From positions 310,001 to 374,000 of the forward strand of contig NZ_JAUTBA010000001.1 in the NCBI RefSeq assembly GCF_030818895.1: a stretch of 64,000 nucleotides of DNA, given 5' to 3'. This stretch comes from Sphingobacterium zeae. GTDB lineage: Bacteria > Bacteroidota > Bacteroidia > Sphingobacteriales > Sphingobacteriaceae. The notes beneath the pieces are model-generated. The model saw only the letters and a program-made list of their open reading frames with translations, had not been told where the DNA came from and did not search any database. The translations under genes and the position numbers were made by a program. Positions 6,766 through 15,786 of this stretch are shown one piece after another; within the stretch, counting starts at the first letter, position 1, and every line of letters starts with the position of its first letter.

Positions 6766-9450
6766 ATGTATCCTAAATTACTGCTTTTAATAAATTTCCT
6801 GTTATTCGCTTTATTAGCACCGGCTCAGATCGATCAAACGCTACAAAAGCTAGAAACCTACCACGAACAACACGTGAAGGAAAAAATCTATCTCCATGTC
6901 GATAAAAATGACTATTCGGCAGGCGAAACGATCTGGTTCAAATTATACTGCACCACAGCTCCTTTTAACTATTTGAGCAATATCAGTAAAATAGCCAATA
7001 TAGAATTGATCTCACCCACAAATAAAATTATTAAAAGCATCAAAATTCCGGTCACAATCGGCCTCGGCATAGGAGACCTCAACTTGCCGGATACACTGGA
7101 AGAAGGCTCCTATCGAATTAGATCATTCACCAGATGGATGCAAAATGACTCGACAGCTAATTTCTATGAGCGTGTCATTCCTGTCACAAATGGCCGATCG
7201 GATAATGTAATGACGAAAAGTAGCCTCATTAAAAACGGAACTGAAAACATCTTCCAGATCAATCTCAAAACCATCCAAGGAGCGCCCCTAATCAACAACA
7301 GCATTAGTTATACCCTACAACAAAATAATAACAAAGAAAAATCTGGGCGATTAAAATCAAATGAAAATGGCACCATATCACTGGAATTGAAAGATGACTT
7401 TAAGGGAGGAACGCTATCATTACAATTCCTTTCTCTAGACAAAAGACGTGTGTTAAAAAGTTTTATTATCCCTGACCCAAACAGCCAAAATAGCCTACAG
7501 ATTTTCCCCGAGAGTGGTGATTTCGTCAATAACATCTTATGCAAAACAGGCTTCAAAACTCTCACACCTACAGGCTTAGGAAAAAAGGCAAAAATAACCG
7601 TAAAGGAGGAAAACCAAACGACCATTGCCGAATTTGAAACTAATTCATTGGGAATGGGAAGTATCCCCCTACTGCTGCAGACAGGAAAAAAATACATAGC
7701 CACGGCATTTTTTGAAGACGGATCTTCAACGAGCACTGCTTTGCCCGCTGTATTAAACTCGGGGTATGTGCTAACAGTAAATTCAGCACTAAAGGATAAG
7801 ATTGCTGCCCAATTTTCCACGACGGATGATTTAGTCAATGGCGAAGAAATTTATTTAGTCGCGCAATATAATGGTCTTGTCTTCCATGCTGCCAAACAAA
7901 AATTAAATGCAGCAGAGGTCTTATTTAATATTCCGAAGAAAAACCTTCCGTCCGGTGTATTACAGCTAACCATTTTGAGCGCGCAAATGGCGCCCCTTGC
8001 AGAAAGGCTTGTATTTAACTACAATACCGAATCAACTTTACTGCCCGTTTCAATAGCTCTCAATAAATCTAGCTTCACGACCCGCGATAAGGTAACCGCA
8101 AACCTCAACGTCCACTACGACGATCGTGACACATCAAAAGTTGCCGCACTCTCGGCTTCGGTTGTCAACCTGAATAAGGTGGACTCTACAACAGACCGCT
8201 ATTATTCGTCTATTGTCTCTGAACTCTTGCTGAAAGCTGATCTTCGCGGCTTTATCGAACGCCCCAATTATTACTTCGAGGATTTAACAAATATCAAGAT
8301 TAACGATTTGGACAACCTCATGTTGATCCAAGGCTGGCGCAAATTGGATTGGAAAGGCTATGAAAATACCGCGCCCACATCGTTTCTTCCAGAAAAAGGA
8401 CTTACGGTATCGGGAACCGTCAAGAAAACGGCGCGTAAGGCTGTTGTACCAAACGCTAAAGTAACCATTATACCCACAAGCAACATGTTGCTAAGTTTAG
8501 ATACACTGACCGATGGAAATGGACGGTTTGCTTTTGACGAGCTATTCTTTGCTGATAGTGTCAAGTTTATTGTAACAGGCGATGGTCCCAAGGAGAAAAA
8601 AAGAGTGGATATTATCATCGACGAACCGCTTAACCCTTCACTAAATAAAAGTAAAGATCAACCACTGTTGATTAATGACATCAATACCAATCTGCTTACA
8701 CAACTAAAAAATAGTCAACAATTTCTTGGCGAATTAGAAGCAGCAGGCATTATCCAGAAGAGTATCCGATTGGAAGAGGTTCAGGTCAATAGGGTAAGAA
8801 CAACTAAAGCTGACAAGAATTCCAGAAACCTGAATGGTCCGGGAAACGCCGATCAAGTCATATCCGCTGAAGATCTTTCCGCATGTACAACACTGGAACA
8901 ATGCCTTTCAGGACGATTAGTCGGTGTTATGTTTCGAAATGGTGTTCCGTATAGCACAAGGTCTATGGGATTAAATGGCGGTAACCCTATGCAAATTGTC
9001 CTTGATGGCATGTATATTGAAGCTGATCAAATTAATATGATTAATGTGGCAGATATCGCAAGTATAGAAGTGCTTCGTAGTATCGGCAATACGGCCATAT
9101 ATGGCATGTATGGCGCAAATGGTGTGATTGTGATAACAAGCAAATCGGGTGATGCGCTTTCTTCATCCTATACCCCTACAGGAATCGTCACAATTGTACC
9201 CAAGGGATTACATGTAAACCGAACTTTTTTCAAACCTCAATACGATGTGACAAACAAAAATGAACTACGACGTGATCTAAGAACGACAATCGCCTGGGAA
9301 CCCAATCTGATTACTTCCAAAGACGGAAAAACACAGTTTGAATTTTTCACATCGGATGAACCGGGGAAATATAAAATAATTGTAGAAGGAATAAGCATGG
9401 ATGGAAAAATTGCGCACTTCGAATATTTGATAGAGGTAAAACCACAATAG
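6766..9450 (+). CDS. Secreted macroglobulin-like protein with a TonB-receptor plug domain
   Basis: The 894-residue protein has a signal peptide (cleavage likely after ALLAPA). It then has an MG2-like domain with KIYLHVDKNDYSAGETIWFK (about residues 39-58), several immunoglobulin-like regions, and a carboxypeptidase-regulatory-like segment around residues 545-620. From about 695 to 795 comes a TonB receptor plug, seen as GLNGGNPMQIVLDGMYIE and IEVLRSIGNTAIYGMYGANG followed by VIVITSK. The last 75 residues resemble an alpha-2-macroglobulin strand domain (WEPNLITSKDGKTQFEFFTS). There is no outer-membrane beta-barrel, so it is not a transporter despite the plug. Proteins of this layout are common but uncharacterised in Bacteroidota. 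It probably acts in the periplasm or at the outer membrane. Confidence 0.8.
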   Translation: MYPKLLLLINFLLFALLAPAQIDQTLQKLETYHEQHVKEKIYLHVDKNDYSAGETIWFKLYCTTAPFNYLSNISKIANIELISPTNKIIKSIKIPVTIGLGIGDLNLPDTLEEGSYRIRSFTRWMQNDSTANFYERVIPVTNGRSDNVMTKSSLIKNGTENIFQINLKTIQGAPLINNSISYTLQQNNNKEKSGRLKSNENGTISLELKDDFKGGTLSLQFLSLDKRRVLKSFIIPDPNSQNSLQIFPESGDFVNNILCKTGFKTLTPTGLGKKAKITVKEENQTTIAEFETNSLGMGSIPLLLQTGKKYIATAFFEDGSSTSTALPAVLNSGYVLTVNSALKDKIAAQFSTTDDLVNGEEIYLVAQYNGLVFHAAKQKLNAAEVLFNIPKKNLPSGVLQLTILSAQMAPLAERLVFNYNTESTLLPVSIALNKSSFTTRDKVTANLNVHYDDRDTSKVAALSASVVNLNKVDSTTDRYYSSIVSELLLKADLRGFIERPNYYFEDLTNIKINDLDNLMLIQGWRKLDWKGYENTAPTSFLPEKGLTVSGTVKKTARKAVVPNAKVTIIPTSNMLLSLDTLTDGNGRFAFDELFFADSVKFIVTGDGPKEKKRVDIIIDEPLNPSLNKSKDQPLLINDINTNLLTQLKNSQQFLGELEAAGIIQKSIRLEEVQVNRVRTTKADKNSRNLNGPGNADQVISAEDLSACTTLEQCLSGRLVGVMFRNGVPYSTRSMGLNGGNPMQIVLDGMYIEADQINMINVADIASIEVLRSIGNTAIYGMYGANGVIVITSKSGDALSSSYTPTGIVTIVPKGLHVNRTFFKPQYDVTNKNELRRDLRTTIAWEPNLITSKDGKTQFEFFTSDEPGKYKIIVEGISMDGKIAHFEYLIEVKPQ

Positions 9451-9485
9451 CAGCGCAAACAAATCGTTATCTTTAAAACAAGAAT

Positions 9486-10250
9486 ATGCAACATATTAAA
9501 ACCACAATAGACGATCATATTTTAAGTATTTTCCTCGACAGAGGAAAGTCTAACGCCATCGACACGCAACTACTGAAGGAGCTGATCAATACATTGGAAG
9601 CATCCCAACAAAATGAAGCTATCTATGGCACCATATTGATTGGAAAGGAAAACTTCTTCAGCGCAGGACTCGATCTTATCACTTTATTCCAATATGATGA
9701 AGAACAAATTAGGGAGTTCTGGAATTTATTCCTAGAAGCGACATCACTTTTAGCTGCCTTTCCAAAACCGCTCGTTGCTGCAATATCAGGCCACAGCCCT
9801 GCTGGAGGGTGCGTACTCGCTCTTTGCTGCGATTACCGGATTATGGCCGAAGGTAATTTTGTAATTGGTCTCAATGAAATTCCTGTCGGGCTCATTGTCC
9901 CCGAAAGTATATTTGAGCTATATGCCTTTTGGATCGGAAAAAGAACTGCATATCAGAATTTGCTCGAGGGCAAACTGCTTTCTCCCGTAGAAGCCAAAAA
10001 TCAGGGACTTGTAGACGATATTGTTCCGTCAAATATACTCTTCAATACAGCAACAAAAAAAATAAAACAGATTACACAGTTCAACCAAAAAACCTGGACG
10101 ACATCAAAACTGAACTTCCGAAAGGAAATAATCCTTAAATTGCGCGAGAATAGAGAAGAGACAATCCAGCGTATTCTCGAACAGTGGTGGCTTCCGTCAA
10201 CACGCTCTATTTTAAAGTCAATCATCGAAAACTTGACTTCAAAGAAGTAA
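9486..10250 (+). CDS. Enoyl-CoA hydratase/isomerase family protein, isomerase-like
   Basis: The 254-residue crotonase-fold protein has the oxyanion-hole region FFSAGLDLITL and AAISGHSPAGGCVLALCCDY. The active-site segment IGLNEIPVGLIVPES resembles mitochondrial delta3,delta2-enoyl-CoA isomerase (which has IGLNET at this point) more than hydratases, so a role in moving double bonds during beta-oxidation of unsaturated acyl-CoAs is more likely than hydration. The substrate is not determinable. It starts 35 bases after the upstream gene, with its own short leader containing TATCTTTA (9469-9476), one mismatch from the -7 consensus. The lipoprotein gene that follows begins 17 bases after its stop and is probably co-transcribed. 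Confidence 0.8.
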   Translation: MQHIKTTIDDHILSIFLDRGKSNAIDTQLLKELINTLEASQQNEAIYGTILIGKENFFSAGLDLITLFQYDEEQIREFWNLFLEATSLLAAFPKPLVAAISGHSPAGGCVLALCCDYRIMAEGNFVIGLNEIPVGLIVPESIFELYAFWIGKRTAYQNLLEGKLLSPVEAKNQGLVDDIVPSNILFNTATKKIKQITQFNQKTWTTSKLNFRKEIILKLRENREETIQRILEQWWLPSTRSILKSIIENLTSKK

Positions 10251-10267
10251 TTTAAAACAAAATCATC

Positions 10268-10952
10268 ATGAGAAATGTCTTTTTCTTTATTCTTATTTGT
10301 TTCACAGCAGCAACTATCTCCTGTAGAAATAACAAAAAAGAAGATAAAGCTGTAAAAATCATTCAGGATTCAGTTCCTGTGGATACGATACAAAAACGCG
10401 ATACTCTTGAAAAAGAAGTAAAGAAACAGAACTCAGAAACATTGGAAGAAGTGCTCGAAAAACTTGCAAAGGCTTATTCAGAACAAGACAGCAAAAACAA
10501 TAAATTCGTATGTACATCCCAAATTGGGGATTTACATTATCTATCGCCCAGGCGCACTAGACTCTTATGTACATCAAAACAGTTTCAATTTTTCTAAACC
10601 CGTACCGGAATACCACGCGTATGAAAAGTTAATATACAAGGGACCATTGAAGTCAGGAAAACTACCTATTTTTGATTGTGGTACGATGAAATGGGAAAAA
10701 CTCGGATTCTATTATGATAGAAAAACTCGACCGAATGAATTGTCGCAAACGGCAAAATTCATGAATGAAATTCTTGATGCCAAAATAAATAATACTGAAA
10801 TGCAGCGCCTAAGAAATTTAGAATCCAGAAGTTATAGAGCCATCATGACCTCTGATGAGCACGAAGAACCATTTGTTTTTCATGTAACAAAAGAAGGCGA
10901 AAAATGGTTTATTACAGTGATAGACCGCGCCTATGCCGGATGCGATGCATAA
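10268..10952 (+). pseudogene. Lipoprotein gene split by an apparent single-base frameshift
   Basis: The first frame (from 10268) gives a lipoprotein signal peptide with lipobox TISC (cysteine about residue 19) and a Lys/Glu-rich linker up to KAYSEQDSKN. It then runs into a non-protein-like tail ending at 10597. The continuation lies one base over, from about 10490 to 10952: NSYVHPKLGIYIIYRPG onward, ending DRAYAGCDA. Joined, the product would be about 228 residues: a short tether and a globular C-terminal domain without a family I recognise. One extra base in the window, plausibly in the five-A run at 10493-10497, would explain the break. It could be a real pseudogene, a phase-variable run, or a sequencing error. 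Confidence 0.75.
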
Positions 10953-10984
10953 TACTTTGTACATTTTAGCCAAACTTAACGATA

Positions 10985-12721
10985 ATGAAAAATTTAGATA
11001 AAGACATACAAAAGAAAATCGAAGATTGGTTAACCCCAAGTTTTGATGAAAGAACTCGACAAGAAGTTCAGGATTTAATCGACAGTAATGAGGAGACAGA
11101 ACTTACCGATTCTTTTTACAAAGATCTGGAGTTTGGAACCGGAGGTTTGAGAGGCATTATGGGCGTAGGCTCCAATCGGATGAATAAGTATACGATTGGT
11201 AAGGCAACCCAAGGTCTGTCTAACTACCTCAAAAAACAGTTCCCAGACCAGGAGATCAAGGTAGCGGTATCTTATGATAGCCGCAATAATTCACAGGCTT
11301 TTGGGCAGCTGGTTGCCAACGTGTTTGCAGCCAACGGCATCAAAGTGCATCTTTTCACGTCTTTACGACCAACCCCCATGTTGTCCTTTGCCATCCGTCA
11401 TTTTGGCTGTCAGAGCGGTGTGATGCTAACGGCTTCGCACAATCCAAAGGAATACAATGGTTATAAGGCCTACTGGAATGACGGCTGCCAGCTAACTGCC
11501 CCGCACGACAAAAATGTAATCGAGGAAGTAAATGCAATCCGCTCAGTCGATGACATCAAATTTGACGGAAATACACAAAATATCATTCCCGTCGGGGAAG
11601 AAATCGACCAGATCTACATCGACGCCAATAAAAAACTAAGCATTCATCCTGAAGCTGTATTAGCGCAAAAAGACTTAAAAATTGTTTTCTCTCCAATACA
11701 CGGCACGGGCATTACCATAGTCCCTAAAATGCTAGCAGCCTGGGGCTTTGAAAATGTGTCCGTTGTTTCTGAGCAGGCTACTCCTGATGGCAACTTTCCA
11801 ACGGTAATTTATCCGAACCCCGAAGAGGAAGATGCCATGGCCTTAGCGAAGAAAAAAGGGGAAGAAATTGATGCTGATCTTGTATTGGCAACAGACCCGG
11901 ATGCTGACCGTGTGGGAATTGCCGTAAAAAATAACCAGGGACAGTTTCAGCTGCTCAATGGTAATCAGATCGGTAGTTTATTGATCTACTACGTCCTTAG
12001 CGCTAAAAGTGATCTTAAGCAGCTGGGATCAAATCCATATATTGTTAAAACGATTGTAACAACAAACCTGGAGGCAGACATTGCAGAACATTTTGGTGTG
12101 CCCTGCTATGAAACGCTCACTGGTTTTAAATATATTGGCGAACTGATGACCAAATTAGGCGATTCAGCAAACTATCTGGCGGGCGGGGAAGAAAGCTATG
12201 GTTACCTTGTCGGTGATCTTGTACGCGACAAGGATGCTCCCAACGCCTGTGCTTTTCTCGCCGAGATGACCGCCTATTTCAAATCAAAAGGCAAAACAGT
12301 CTATGAGGTACTCATGGATATCTATAAGGAATTTGGCTGCTACCAGGAAAAACTAATTTCTTTGACAAAAAAAGGAAAAGCTGGAGCCGAAGAAATTCAG
12401 GCGATGATGTCGGGATTACGCGCTAATTTACCGACTAGCCTCGGAGGTGTTCAGGTCAAGGAGATCCGTGATTATCAACTGTCCCAAACCACCGATATGC
12501 GTACCGGCGAGAAAACTGCGATCTCGTTGCCTAAATCGGATGTGCTGCAGTTCATCACAGTAGACGGTGACGTGATTTCGGCCCGCCCATCGGGTACTGA
12601 GCCTAAAATCAAATTCTACTGTTCTGTAAAAGAAAGCTTAAAAGATACCGCAGACTATGCCGATGTACAAAAAGCTTTAGAAGAGAAGGTCGACCGTATG
12701 ATGAAAGATATCGTAAACTAA
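10985..12721 (+). CDS. Phosphosugar mutase (phosphoglucomutase/phosphomannomutase family)
   Basis: The 578-residue, full-length alpha-D-phosphohexomutase interconverts hexose 1- and 6-phosphates through a phosphoserine. All four active-site loops are visible: the phosphoserine loop TASHNPKEYNGYK near residue 148, the metal loop DPDADRVGIAV near residue 305, the sugar-binding GGEESYGYLVGD near residue 399, and the phosphate-binding RPSGTEPKIKFY near residue 533. Its length is close to the Bacillus PgcA type. Sugar preference (glucose or mannose) cannot be read from sequence. The stop codon overlaps the next start by one base (TAATG), so it is translationally coupled to the NUDIX gene. Confidence 0.93.
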   Translation: MKNLDKDIQKKIEDWLTPSFDERTRQEVQDLIDSNEETELTDSFYKDLEFGTGGLRGIMGVGSNRMNKYTIGKATQGLSNYLKKQFPDQEIKVAVSYDSRNNSQAFGQLVANVFAANGIKVHLFTSLRPTPMLSFAIRHFGCQSGVMLTASHNPKEYNGYKAYWNDGCQLTAPHDKNVIEEVNAIRSVDDIKFDGNTQNIIPVGEEIDQIYIDANKKLSIHPEAVLAQKDLKIVFSPIHGTGITIVPKMLAAWGFENVSVVSEQATPDGNFPTVIYPNPEEEDAMALAKKKGEEIDADLVLATDPDADRVGIAVKNNQGQFQLLNGNQIGSLLIYYVLSAKSDLKQLGSNPYIVKTIVTTNLEADIAEHFGVPCYETLTGFKYIGELMTKLGDSANYLAGGEESYGYLVGDLVRDKDAPNACAFLAEMTAYFKSKGKTVYEVLMDIYKEFGCYQEKLISLTKKGKAGAEEIQAMMSGLRANLPTSLGGVQVKEIRDYQLSQTTDMRTGEKTAISLPKSDVLQFITVDGDVISARPSGTEPKIKFYCSVKESLKDTADYADVQKALEEKVDRMMKDIVN

Positions 12722-13263
12722 TGGAAAAGTGGAAGCTATTATCTTCTGAATATATCTGTAAAGAACCTTGGGCGACGTTGCGAAGAGATGCATGTGAGCT
12801 CCCTGATGGAAGAATCAACGACCATTATTATGTACTGGAATATCCAGATTGGGTAAACATGGTCGGAATTACCGAGGAGAATGAGCTCCTGGTCATTAAA
12901 CAATACCGCCACGGAGCCGGCATTATTTCATTGGAGATTCCCGCAGGAACGACAGAACCAGAAGAAGATCCGAGGAATGCAGCTGTGCGCGAGATGCTCG
13001 AAGAAACAGGCTATGCATTTGACAAGATGGAAGAGATCGCCACGCTTTATGCCAACCCCGCAACGAGTGGTAATATTACCTATACCTACCTAATGACAGG
13101 AGGTAAAAAAGTTCAGGAACAGGCATTGGATGAAAATGAGGAAATCGACGTCTATCTTATTCCACTCGAAGAGGCAAAAGAAATGCTATTGAACAACAAA
13201 TTCAGTCAGGCATTACACGCTAGTGCTTTATTCTACGCTTTCAATAAATTAGGCTTGTTATAA
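12721..13263 (+). CDS. NUDIX hydrolase, ADP-ribose pyrophosphatase-like
   Basis: The 180-residue protein contains a complete NUDIX box at about residues 79-101: G-x5-E-x7-REMLEETGY, with the glutamates that bind Mg2+. The region before it (VIKQYRHGAGIISLEIPAGT) matches the ADP-ribose/NDP-sugar pyrophosphatase subgroup. It therefore probably splits nucleoside diphosphate-linked sugars such as ADP-ribose into AMP and a sugar phosphate. Coupling to the phosphosugar mutase by a one-base stop/start overlap fits a shared role in sugar-phosphate handling. The last codons form one arm of the terminator at 13246-13277. Confidence 0.88.
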   Translation: MEKWKLLSSEYICKEPWATLRRDACELPDGRINDHYYVLEYPDWVNMVGITEENELLVIKQYRHGAGIISLEIPAGTTEPEEDPRNAAVREMLEETGYAFDKMEEIATLYANPATSGNITYTYLMTGGKKVQEQALDENEEIDVYLIPLEEAKEMLLNNKFSQALHASALFYAFNKLGLL

Positions 13264-13277
13264 AACAAGCCTAATTT
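13246..13277 (+). terminator. Terminator overlapping the end of the NUDIX gene
   Basis: Perfect 14-bp arms (AAATTAGGCTTGTT at 13246-13259 and its complement at 13264-13277) with the stop codon in the loop. A T-rich stretch follows. The left arm is coding sequence. Confidence 0.85.
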
Positions 13278-13329
13278 TATTCTGTTTTTTTCCTTCATAC
13301 TTTAATTTTCACTAGCCTTTTGATTTTTG

Positions 13330-13337
13330 TACCTTTG
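13330..13337 (+). promoter_or_regulatory. -7 promoter box four bases before the ATG at 13342
   Basis: TACCTTTG matches TAnnTTTG exactly. Only CATC separates it from the ATG, so transcription should start at or next to the start codon. Confidence 0.75.
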
Positions 13338-13341
13338 CATC

Positions 13342-14655
13342 ATGGCAAGAGAAATTTTTGAAACTAAGCGAAAGGCCTTGAAAATAAATCTAAACCCAGA
13401 GATTTATGGTACTTTCGCAGAGATCGGTGCTGGACAGGAAGTCGCACGCAACTTTTTCAACGCAGGCGCCGCTTCAGGCACAATTGCTAAGACAATGTCC
13501 GCTTACGATATGGCATTTAGTGATGCAATTTATGGCGAAGAGGCCGATGGACGATATGTCAGCAGAACGCGGGTAAAAAAGATGCTCTCTCACGAGTTTA
13601 ATCTTCTTACGCAAAGACTTCACGGCGATAAATATTGTAACAAAAAATTCTTTGCCTTTGCAGATACCGTAACAACACTCAATTTTACGAAGACCAATGA
13701 ACCTCACGGTTGGATAGGGCTTCGATTTCAGCACGAAGTTGGCGGTCCTACCAATGACATCATTGTCCATGTTAGACTCCTAGACAGCGACAACCAATTG
13801 CAACAAAAGGTATTGGGCATCATTGGTGTCAATTTACTATTTGCTGCTTATTACTACGCGGAGAATGTGCAGACGATGATTGAATCATTAGTTGACAACC
13901 TTTCTGTTGGGTCTGTAGAAATTGACTTGGTCAAACTCAATGGGCCACTCTTTGAAAATGTCAACCAACGGCTCATTAACTTATATCTGATTGCAAAAGG
14001 ATTTGCCAAAGCTGCAATTTTTCAACCTGATGGCAGAGCTGTACAAATCAAAGATTACCTGTACAAAAAGAACATTATTATACTCCGTACTAAATACCGC
14101 CAAAAATCTCTTCCAAACTTTGATCTTTTCAATCTTGCCGTTGAACAGTTCAAAAAAAACACGGGCGCCACAGACGCAGATACTATTGTATTAATTGAGG
14201 TCCTCATGGGAAATGTCTTGGAAGATACACATGAAATTACAGATCAGGATTTGCAAGAATTTGCTTCTAGAGCGGATGAATTATGTGCTACCGGAAACAA
14301 TATTATCGTAAGCAACTTTAGAAGAAACAATCACTTGGCGGAGTTTATCAGTAACTTTAAGCCCAAACACATCGGTATTGCCACAAACGTTTACAATTTA
14401 AAGAATATTTTCAATTCCGATAATTATAATAAAGAACTATATACTAATGAGCTTCTCTCCTATATTTCGGGAATGTTCAATAAAAATGTGAAATTATACG
14501 CCTATCCTTACCTCCTTAAAAAAGAAAATAAGATTATTACCACGCATAATATGCCAGTTTCCGAAGAAGCCAAACCGCTCTTCGAATTTTTGATCAAAAA
14601 TGGCTATATTATTGATATTGAAAATTACGACGAAAAATTTGTAAAAACCGTATAA
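13342..14655 (+). CDS. Conserved protein of unknown function
   Basis: The product is 437 residues from the ATG at 13342. An in-frame TTG 15 bases upstream lies before and within the promoter box and is rejected. The sequence is soluble, without a signal peptide or membrane helices. Residues around 20-60 (YGTFAEIGAGQEVARNFFNAG, split here only for description) are glycine-rich, and the middle contains a Rossmann-like alternation. The C-terminal third (from about 330) has NNIIVSNFRRNNHLAEFI. I do not recognise a catalytic family. I recall similar full-length Bacteroidota proteins carrying conflicting labels, so I give no function. It is a single-gene unit with its own promoter and a strong terminator. 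Confidence 0.75.
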   Translation: MAREIFETKRKALKINLNPEIYGTFAEIGAGQEVARNFFNAGAASGTIAKTMSAYDMAFSDAIYGEEADGRYVSRTRVKKMLSHEFNLLTQRLHGDKYCNKKFFAFADTVTTLNFTKTNEPHGWIGLRFQHEVGGPTNDIIVHVRLLDSDNQLQQKVLGIIGVNLLFAAYYYAENVQTMIESLVDNLSVGSVEIDLVKLNGPLFENVNQRLINLYLIAKGFAKAAIFQPDGRAVQIKDYLYKKNIIILRTKYRQKSLPNFDLFNLAVEQFKKNTGATDADTIVLIEVLMGNVLEDTHEITDQDLQEFASRADELCATGNNIIVSNFRRNNHLAEFISNFKPKHIGIATNVYNLKNIFNSDNYNKELYTNELLSYISGMFNKNVKLYAYPYLLKKENKIITTHNMPVSEEAKPLFEFLIKNGYIIDIENYDEKFVKTV

Positions 14656-14680
14656 GCGCAGACTATCTTTTAACTATTGA

Positions 14681-14720
14681 TAATATAGCCCAATTGCGCA
14701 AATTGGGCTATATTATTTTT
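14681..14720 (+). terminator. Terminator of the unknown gene at 13342
   Basis: A perfect 15-bp stem (14681-14695 with 14701-14715) with a five-base loop, then a T-run. Confidence 0.9.
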
Positions 14721-14757
14721 GCCCTACAATGAAGGCCGTAAACGTATTTACCGCTGT

Positions 14758-14826
14758 CCCGGATGAGCAAAACGCTTGAGTACATCAACGTCATCCGGGC
14801 TGGTTGGATAACGTTGGCTATTATCC
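14758..14826. repeat. Two adjacent inverted repeats between convergent genes
   Basis: CCCGGATGA (14758-14766) pairs with TCATCCGGG (14791-14799) across 24 bases. GGATAA (14806-14811) pairs with TTATCC (14821-14826). Neither has a T-run. They may form the 3' end of the amidase transcript or be a small dispersed repeat. Confidence 0.4.
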
Positions 14827-14860
14827 AGTCTAAAAAATTAAAAAATAGCGTATTAGCTGA

Positions 14861-15688
14861 CTACAAAAATTTCTTATAGATCGAATAGAGTATTTTAAGA
14901 TCCTGATCACTCATGAACGCGGTATGAACATCCTGCTGGATGTAGTGAATCTTAAACGCCTTGATTGCCGCATCGACATTGCTTACGTCGTATCCGATGA
15001 TACGTAATGCCATTTTAGGATTAAAGTCTGCCGGAGGCGTCTCTAAATAGTCTTCATACCAAAAACCGAAGCCTTGATCGGCCAACTTTTTCCATGGAAA
15101 ACGCGATGGATCGTTTTTCCGAGTTGGAGCCAGATCCATATGTCCTATAAAATTGGCCTGCGGAATTCTGTAGGTCGTCTTTAAATAAGTCAACAACTGC
15201 ATCAAGGCATTTATCTGTGCATCAGTCCAAGGATCGGTGGTCCCATTATTGTCCAGCTCGATGCCAATAGAAGAAGAATTAAGATCCGTATCGTTGCCCC
15301 ATTTTCCTAATCCAGCATGATGCGCACGAAAGAGATTATTGACCATCTGCACGATTTTTCCATCTCTACCGACCACGTAATGGGAGCTTACACCTGCTTT
15401 CGCGGAATGAAATGTGCGAACGGTCTGTCCTAAAGAATCCTGAGCTGTATGATGAATAACGACAAAATTGGGTTTACGGATACCAAAATTAATCGATGCA
15501 ATCCATTGTTGATCGTTGACATTCACCTTCTCTAATTGACCGGTAACAGGCGATTGTTTGTATAGTTTTGACAACTCCTTTGCCTGCTTCTTATATACCT
15601 TTTCAGTCTTCGCGTATTTCCCTCCCGCACAAGAGGCTAAGAAGACTGTCGCGACACAAAAATTGATGGATAATTTTAGTATGTTCAT
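14861..15688 (-). CDS. N-acetylmuramoyl-L-alanine amidase lipoprotein (Amidase_2 family)
   Basis: The product is 275 residues from the ATG at 15688. This start gives a clean lipoprotein signal with lipobox FLASC, so the six extra upstream codons are rejected. The Amidase_2/PGRP fold carries the zinc ligands: the first His in FVVIHHTAQD, and the pair in NFIGHMDLAPTRKNDP, the latter typical of AmpD-like enzymes. It hydrolyses the bond between MurNAc and L-Ala in peptidoglycan. The lipid anchor puts it in the periplasm, probably on the outer membrane, suggesting cell-wall turnover rather than cytoplasmic recycling. The C-terminal 70 residues, ending in a helical DLKILYSIYKKFL, may bind the wall. 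A TAAATTTG promoter box lies 45 bases upstream, and a hexamer repeat lies beyond it. Confidence 0.9.
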   Translation of the reverse strand: MNILKLSINFCVATVFLASCAGGKYAKTEKVYKKQAKELSKLYKQSPVTGQLEKVNVNDQQWIASINFGIRKPNFVVIHHTAQDSLGQTVRTFHSAKAGVSSHYVVGRDGKIVQMVNNLFRAHHAGLGKWGNDTDLNSSSIGIELDNNGTTDPWTDAQINALMQLLTYLKTTYRIPQANFIGHMDLAPTRKNDPSRFPWKKLADQGFGFWYEDYLETPPADFNPKMALRIIGYDVSNVDAAIKAFKIHYIQQDVHTAFMSDQDLKILYSIYKKFL

Positions 15689-15733
15689 ATTGAAATGTTT
15701 CAGCACAAACTAAGACAAATTTGCCAACAATAC

Positions 15734-15741
15734 CAAATTTA
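15734..15741 (-). promoter_or_regulatory. -7 box upstream of the amidase gene
   Basis: TAAATTTG on the minus strand, 45 bases before the chosen start. The TTCTCC hexamer array begins 45 bases further upstream. Confidence 0.5.
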
Positions 15742-15786
15742 TTCCCCTTATACAGTTGCCTGCAGACGCACAACATCTTATTTTTA

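Noticed and set aside
7308..7838. 176-residue minus-strand frame within the macroglobulin/plug gene
   Set aside because: Antisense shadow of a well-supported 894-residue gene, with no homology signal.
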